Assembly (NCBI GenBank): GCA_910591455.2
Contig: OU342822.1
Span: 13,151,016-13,215,015 of the forward strand
Length of the DNA stretch: 64,000 nt
Source: Pholis gunnellus
Lineage: Eukaryota; Chordata; Actinopteri; Perciformes; Pholidae
Reading direction: 5' to 3'
Every line of letters begins with the position of its first letter. The first letter of the stretch is position 1. Below the pieces are notes generated by a model. The model worked only from the letters and a program-made list of their open reading frames with translations. It was not told the DNA's origin and made no database searches. Positions 58,001 to 64,000 of this stretch are shown one piece after another. Made by a program: the position numbers and the translations under genes.

Positions 58001-61000
58001 TGAGGCTAAACTCTTCTGAGATTACTGCCTTTATTAAAAAAGATCAGCGTAATCCTCCGCTTTAATTCTGTTATACCCTCTCTGTCTCTCACTGTACTCT
58101 GCCAGCGAGCTGGGATTGGCCAGCGAGCCCGGCCTGCCAGAGGAATAGAGATGACACTGCAGAAAACCGAAACAGATGGGTCTGATCCGACTGCCAGTCT
58201 CCCCAATCTAGCAGATTAGTCAGAACGATAGAGCTCAGTAAGGCAGATTCTTTGTGATTATCCTGTTCACAACTACAGTCATGCTGTCAGTATCAATCCT
58301 TTCGATATACAGATTTTATTTTGCTCTTGATATAATAATCCTCTATCTTTTTGATCCGTCACTAACTGATATAACATAATATGCTGAGACCTATGTTCTA
58401 AATACCCAGAGTGCAGCAGGTGTCTGTTCCGACCACTAGATCAAACCTGTCGGATACTCTTTTGCTTTGCAAACTTTGCATATAGCCGACAACAATGAGT
58501 GTAAAATCTAATCATCTGTCTTTTGTTGTCATCAATTCTCACTTGAATTCTCACAGGATGAATGACTTCTGGCAGATGCAATGTGTGTGATCTCAGCTCC
58601 ATGTCCAGTTCTACTAGTCACCATCCATTATCATGTCATTATAACTATACACACAGTCCAAACATTATGATGTACTAATGTCTTCTATGTGATTTCTGAG
58701 TATTTCAGCAGCAACGCGGTAGATCCTCTTTTGCCTAGTTTTTATTCCTCATTTTTAGCCAATTGGTATGGCCAGTATTTTCATGTATCAAGTATTTACT
58801 ATGAGGGGAAATATCCAATGATTGCACACCGGTCTGTAGATGCAGTTATGTAAAGATTAAGTAGGTTTTATTTCCTAATAAAGAAAATACTGGGAAATTG
58901 CTTTTGCCTTAAATATGATTGTGTTTTGTTTGTAAAAGCAATAAAGCTCTTTACCTTGTGATAAATGTTACATTAAACCAAAGCTCTCAGCGTCACAAAA
59001 ACAAAATATTGAATCTTTCTTCATATTTCCTGCAAAAACGCATTAGCACAGCCCCCATGGAGCACACGTCTCTGATAAAGTCTCTCAACTGGGTTCAGCA
59101 TCTCCTATAAATCAGAGGGAGGCTAATGTGAATCAGCCACCTGCTGTTTCATTCAACCACAACTTCTCTGTCTGCCCACTTGTCCATGGCATGTCTTGAC
59201 CTTCATTTGGCACAGATGCTAGGTGCTATTCGGTTTCTACCCAAGCTGTCAAGAAAATATAGCCTGTCAAGGAGCATCTCCCAACTTCAAGACACTCCAT
59301 AGTGTTAAAATAATATTCCACACGGTGTTGAACTGAAAGCTTTGACCTCTTGACTGCACAGCTTGGTGGTACGTCTCGGAAGCGTTTGCGGTAATCGCAA
59401 AAAAGCTAAATGAGCAGCAGGTCTGACACTCAGCCACCTTGGCACTCGACCAACAGACGGGGCCGACTTGGCAGCACTTTGTCTGTGGCCTTATGGTTTC
59501 CAAATGGACAGACACTGCTCACCTGTGGCTGGCTCCTCTGTGACATTTCATACACCAGAGACAATTTGTTTACTCAAGCACACTGCCTGTGTCCTCTGAG
59601 ATGCTCTGACCACACAGTCATCAATCGTTATGTATTGACTTTTTTTTTTATTCTTGGTGTAAACCCATATACAGGTGTAGAACTCTTCTTCTTCCTTCAC
59701 AATGAGGCACATTTCCTCCTCTGTTTACAAGTCCATCTCCCCCCTCTACGTCCCTTCTTCTCACCCTCCTTCATTGTTCTGGCAGACCGTCCTCTCTTGT
59801 TTTATCCAGTCATCTCTTGTCCACCCATCCATCCTCTTCTCCCCAGGGGATTATGCATGCTTGGCCTGGCTGCTCACACTTCTCTCACACCAGGCTGAGA
59901 GGCACAGATCCACTAACACATCCTGCTCCATTGAGACATGCAACAGAGCAATCAAAAGGGGGGGCAAGGAAATAAAAGGAAAAGGAAGGGCAAGTGTATC
60001 AGGATAAAAGTCTGATAGAAAACAATTCAGTTCCATTGTATCCCTGACGTTGTTCTACTAACTTTGTCTGCAGTTAAATCCAATTAATCATCTCCTTATT
60101 TAACCGAGAGTTAATCTGCTGTCAGTGATCACACTTCAAGTGACACTTCAACTCATGTCGATGCTTACAGTTCAAATGACATGTCAAACCCTTTCAAGTC
60201 TCAGACTGTCACCTTTGAACTAAAAAAAACTACCACAACTGAAGCAAATACCTCAACTGACATCAGCTGACAACTGACAATTCCAATGTTATTACACCAA
60301 CAGATTTCGGTTTGTACATTTGAACTGGTACTAACTGGTACTAATTTCTTTGAAGACCTCCACTTCAACTGATCCTTCAAATTCAATTCATCACTTGCTC
60401 TTAAACTGACATTTCAACTCCTTTCAGTGCTTGAAGGTAAACCGAGCTTTCAACTTCACTCGGCACTCACTCTAAAACATCAACTTCTTTCAGTGAAAAT
60501 GTTCAGCTGCAAACACACAAATACTTTTTTTTTGGAAACTTTTGCCTCATTGTTTGAAGCTCAACTGGATCTTGAATCTTCAGCACTTCCATTAAAACTT
60601 CTTTCAGTGTTCATACTTTTTCAAATGTTTAAATATACATTTCCTTCACAAGTGTCTCTATAAAAGAAGTAGCCTTTTCTAATGTCATACCAACTAAATC
60701 AGTAATTTCCATTGTCCATTAATCCATTCATGTCAAGGCAACTACCTGAAATGCTAAGGAGGAGGTTGCTGCATCTAATGTCACGGGATTAAGGGATAAA
60801 CAGCTGAGGCTCGACAGTTCTGAGTGATGTTCTGTGTTTGTTATTAACACTGCTTACCTCGGCTGTCCCTGAGGCGCTGATGACTTGTTGTTGCTTGACT
60901 GAACATGGGGCTTAAGACTAATCTCATCTCAGCTAAGTGATGATTCAGCAGTTTGTAGGAGCTCATAGACGTGTATAGTTTAATGCACGCATAGACACAC

Positions 61001-62491
61001 ACAAAATATCTATATTGGATGTCAGTTTTTAGCACATGCAGCAAAAAACGAACGTGTCGTTAGATAAAGGTTGCATATGTTTTTCACCGAATAACCTCAC
61101 ATGAAAAGAAAATAATTGCAGCCCGCGAGGAAAACAGACATGGATTGAAAACCTGAGTTTCCAGTTAAGTCTTTAAACTAGGATTCCGTTGCCAAAATAT
61201 GCCAATATTTCCATTCCTTCTCTGCCATGCATTTCAGGGAGAATGTGTATGCATTTCACCCACACTCTGTCCTTTTCTTCTCCACTTTTTCTTCCTAAAT
61301 CCCCATGAGTCCATTGTCCCAGATATCTGCCACCCGATCAGCAGTCCTGTCCCAACCTGTACCAGGCTGATGTACGGGGCCTGATAGCGCTTTGCAGGAA
61401 GGACTCTGTAAGGAGTTGAAAAGGGCAGTTATTAGACAAGTAGATGCCGAAAGGTAGATGTTATTCGTCTAAGTGTAAATAACAGACCAACATGCATTCT
61501 TTACGTGCCTGTAAAACTCCCCTGGCCTCACTGCTGCATTTTTGGACCAATGTGGCCTTCACATTTAAGGGTTTTTTTGCTATGAGATCTGAATCAAACT
61601 TTTATGGAGGAACTGTGGAGGCATAGTCGTAGGTCAAAAGTTGAAGGAGAAAATTAAATATCCATACAATAATTTGATTGAGCTCTCTGTTGTGTGGCGA
61701 GGGTCAACAAGAGCATTACGTTGTGATGTTTTGTCCAAAGTATAAGTGGTGAGGTAAGTAAGGTAAGTGTGTGCCCTGCAACACTCAAACTGCAGAAAAT
61801 CAAACTGCAGAAAACAAAAGCGATAGACTGAAACCCACCTGTGCAGATCCATCACCCTATTTTTCCTGCAGGGTGATTATGTTGTTGCAATTATTTTATA
61901 CTGAGACGCAGAGTGTAGGAGCCAGAGGAGGAAAGACAGAAAAGGAAATAGAGGGATGACATGATGGAGAGAGGAGGGGAAGAATTGAAGCCCGGCAAGC
62001 ATTCAGATGTTTTGACATGCCACAAATCGATTAAAGGCTGAATGCCAAACAGTGAATAGTGTTGCGTGGATCCAGGATCAGCATCACTGGGAGAGGAAAT
62101 GACACACATGGTGCTGCCATAGGTCATTCACAAGAGTGTGGTTGTACATGTGCATTGAGGAGGAAAAGACAGCCCTTGCATAGCAAATCCACATACTGTG
62201 TGTTTATATGTGATGTTTTGGCGGCATGTTTTCTTAATTTCCACGCAGATAAAGATTGTAATGAATTGAACTCTACAGTATGTAAACAACCCACTGGCTT
62301 GTATCATGAATTAAATATGAGAGAGTTGACCTGTACACTATCTCAATTATGAAATCACACTAAGCCACTTTTGTTGAAATCAACAGTGTCATTGTGAAGC
62401 AAAGTGGCTGAGCTATTGTGCTGAGCCTGCAATCACGAAGCTAAAATGATGGGCAGCAGTGGGTGAGTAGAGAGAGAGAGAGAGAGAGGGG

Positions 62492-62548
<57 letters not shown>

Positions 62549-62635
62549 AGAGAAAGCAAATAGTGTGAATAATGCAATGATGATTGCTGGGTAATATGTA
62601 TGTTGATGTTGCCAAATGTCAAGTTTTTATAGCGC

Positions 62636-62688
<53 letters not shown>

Positions 62689-63638
62689 AGAAAGAGAGAG
62701 AGAGAAAATATGTGATTGGAGTCATGGAAACATGGGTGTGAGTTACAACACAAAATTATTTTCCGAAACAGACCTGTTGTCATCATTGTGCGCTTTACAG
62801 ATTGCTCACCAGATGTGCCCACAGCATCAAACAGACCCAAACATGATCTGTTTCGCTAAGCCCCAAATTGATCTGTGGCAACACCACGGAAAATCTGAAA
62901 CTGCAGTGCCCATAAAATACTGATGAAGGCAGGAGCGTCCCAGGCAAGGCCGCACTCTGTCGTGAAATCACCCAGGATAATTTGTACCGGGGATGCTAAT
63001 GAAATTGGGCCATGTGTTTGACCCGAGAACTTATTGTGCAACCAGCAAATGGATCCTTATGTTACACCCCTGTAAGGGGAGATACAAAGAAATGGAGCAG
63101 GCAAGATGTGGCTGGCTTCTCGGATCCTCTCTTTCTTCTCTCTCCATCTCACTGCCTCTCCTCTAATCATAAACAGACACATTCCTGTAGAAATGAAGCA
63201 GGCTGTAAAGCAGAGCTCTGCCAGGTTTTAGGAATGTGATAACACAGCAGCGCTGAGCTGCTATAGCCAACTGACGGGGAAGTAAGTCTTATTTTTCCGC
63301 TCCGAAACACAGCCGGACTTTCGACATTTGGATTTTTTTCACCTGTATACCTTGCGGCGCAGAATGCATGAGAATAAATAGCAGCTCAATTTTTACTAAA
63401 ATAACAATGGAAATCAACTTAAGCTGCTTATTTGTCACTAACACACAGATTGGGGGAGAAAAATCCTCCACTGAGCACATTGTGACCTAGTTCCATCAGT
63501 ATACACAAGTGGGTTACAATACCTGGAAGAATAAAGCTCCCTTTGTTGTCGTCCTTGCACTGGATTTCTTTGATTGGCCTACTTTGACGTTAATTAATTT
63601 TCAATTGTCATGCTCCATTCGTTTGATAATAATCACGT

Positions 63639-63674
<36 letters not shown>

Positions 63675-63783
63675 TCCACTACAGACTCCTCGGTGGCATA
63701 TAGACTTGGAGCCCTGGGCCGGTGAGAGTCATACTCTGGAGGAAGAAGCTAAAAGGTTCCTCAACTACATCACAACACCCCAA
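49933..63783 (+). CDS. mettl24: mettl24, methyltransferase-like 24 (exons 1-2; 3' part outside the window)
   Basis: Gene-level entry. Exon 1 (49933-50256) and exon 2 (63685-63783) join in phase 0 into 141 residues. METTL24 is a poorly studied member of the Methyltransf_22-type family with an N-terminal signal or anchor segment. Its catalytic role is not established. The N-terminal hydrophobic segment (about residues 11-29) and the family-type peptide PRWHIDLEPWAGESHTLEEE then AKRFLNYITTPQ support the call. In human, METTL24 is a close neighbour of SLC22A16 on 6q21, which strengthens it. The methyltransferase domain proper lies in exons beyond base 64000 and cannot be inspected. Confidence 0.8.
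51498..51570. repeat. CT microsatellite
   Basis: This is a CT tract of about 35 units with CCC, TTT and TGT interruptions. It creates a spurious Ser/Leu frame. Confidence 0.9.
53505..53575. repeat. Fragment of a common fish repeat (ATTCA-tailed)
   Basis: ATTCAATTCAATTCAATTCA followed by TTTTTGTATAGCCCAAAATC resembles the end of a very common teleost dispersed repeat. Only this end is visible; the element's class is not determined here. Confidence 0.5.
54520..54580. repeat. GA microsatellite with GATA interruption
   Basis: This is a GA tract interrupted by GCGA and GATAGATAGA. It is purine-rich on +. Confidence 0.9.
54971..55046. repeat. AT microsatellite (about 38 units)
   Basis: The alternating TA run is almost pure, with a single AA break near 55030. 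It can self-pair and extrude as a cruciform. Confidence 0.95.
57439..57471. repeat. Inverted repeat, 15-bp arms, 3-base spacer
   Basis: TTTTCGTTTTAAAAC (57439-57453) is the reverse complement of 57457-57471, with GGG between. The surrounding AACGG phrases (CTAAAACGG, GAAACGGCC) suggest a small dispersed repeat whose ends I cannot set. Confidence 0.9.
62468..62556. repeat. GA microsatellite, first of a pair
   Basis: This is a GA tract with GGGG interruptions and an AAAGAGAAAGAGAAAG end. A second GA tract follows 80 bases later. Confidence 0.9.
62637..62707. repeat. GA microsatellite, second of a pair
   Basis: This is a GA tract preceded by GCGCGCGAG and ending in AAAGAGAAAGAAAGAG. Its similar interrupted end suggests it may share an origin with the first tract. 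Confidence 0.9.
63641..63671. repeat. TG microsatellite at the mettl24 exon 2 acceptor
   Basis: This is a pure GT run of about 15 units, followed by CGCTCCACTACAG and then exon 2. It occupies the place where a polypyrimidine tract is usually found. Confidence 0.95.
63685..63783 (+). CDS. mettl24: mettl24 exon 2
   Basis: The exon has 33 whole codons between CTACAG and the donor GTGAGT, phase 0 on both sides. It reads TPRWHIDLEPWAGESHTLEE then EAKRFLNYITTPQ. The WHIDLxPWA and RFLxYI phrases are what I recognise from METTL24, just before its methyltransferase-type domain. Confidence 0.82.
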
Positions 63784-64000
63784 GTGAGTCATCGTTGTTT
63801 GAATTCGTACTGTCTAAAGCTCCAGTTGTATATAACTACTGAATTTATTTCATGAACGTGTAAGGGACCATGTATAATATTACAAATAAATGTTGTCACT
63901 TGCTGTGATGGAACGTAACTGCAGTAAGTGCATTTCCTACCACTGCTGACTGGCCAAATAAAGTACAACAAATAAGAACAGTACAATCCGATATAAAAGA

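Larger units (their letters stand above)
50257..63684 (+). other. mettl24 intron 1 (13.4 kb)
   Basis: The donor is GTATGT and the acceptor is CTCCACTACAG. The contents are a T run near 50520, a CA tract (about 50692-50706), a CT tract (51498-51570), a GAAA/GA patch near 52700, a fish repeat end (53505-53575), a GA tract (54520-54580), an AT tract (54971-55046), a snap-back sequence (57439-57471), two GA tracts (62468-62556 and 62637-62707) and a TG tract touching the acceptor (63641-63671). No internal exon was recognised; open frames such as 59410-59898 and 51155-51592 look like chance or low complexity. Confidence 0.75.

Noticed and set aside
59410..59898. 162-residue frame in mettl24 intron 1
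   Set aside because: It is rich in Leu, Phe and Pro from CTT/TTT/CCC-rich sequence, has no recognised family, and overlaps two other open frames of similar quality.

Overview
This window looks like nuclear DNA from a ray-finned fish, probably a percomorph. Coding sequence is sparse and sits in short exons with GT/AG borders. Microsatellites (AC, TG, CT, GA, AT) and long pure G or C runs are abundant, and several dispersed repeats resemble families common in teleost genomes. Almost all long open frames outside the genes are chance frames. Gene names come from recognising protein families by eye; no database search was possible.

Three protein-coding genes are supported. (1) ust (uronyl 2-sulfotransferase), + strand, 7285-27364: seven exons with matching phases cover everything after the N-terminal exon, which must lie upstream of the window. 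(2) slc22a16-like (SLC22 organic cation/carnitine transporter), - strand, 41753 down to 32260: all eight coding exons are present and join in frame to 576 residues, close to the human length of 577. (3) mettl24 (methyltransferase-like 24), + strand: exons 1 (49933-50256) and 2 (63685-63783), separated by a 13.4-kb intron; the rest lies beyond the right edge.

Layout: 1-7284 is an intron of ust, rich in repeats. 7285-27364 holds the ust exons. 27365-32259 is the convergent gap between the ust and slc22a16 3' ends, with a degenerate AT-rich minisatellite (about 29.8-30.5 kb), two hairpins and a 310-bp dispersed repeat. 32260-41753 is slc22a16, with a 42-bp-arm near-palindrome, a long GA tract beside a splice donor, a GATGCG minisatellite and a second copy of the 310-bp repeat. 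41754-49932 is the divergent gap between slc22a16 and mettl24. It holds a C24 run, a 34-bp-arm palindrome, a decayed DNA-transposon-like gene whose 3' part is tandemly duplicated (2 x 1.23 kb), and a full match to the CTCF core consensus. 50257-63684 is mettl24 intron 1.

The genes do not form a pathway. Ust is a Golgi enzyme that sulfates chondroitin/dermatan chains, slc22a16 is a plasma-membrane solute carrier, and mettl24 is a poorly characterised putative secreted or luminal methyltransferase-like protein. slc22a16 and mettl24 are also near neighbours in human (6q21), which supports both identifications. I found no clear new biological system. The most unusual signals are several near-perfect short-spacer inverted repeats in and around slc22a16, microsatellites placed directly at splice sites, and the recent transposon tandem duplication bordered by a CTCF-like motif.
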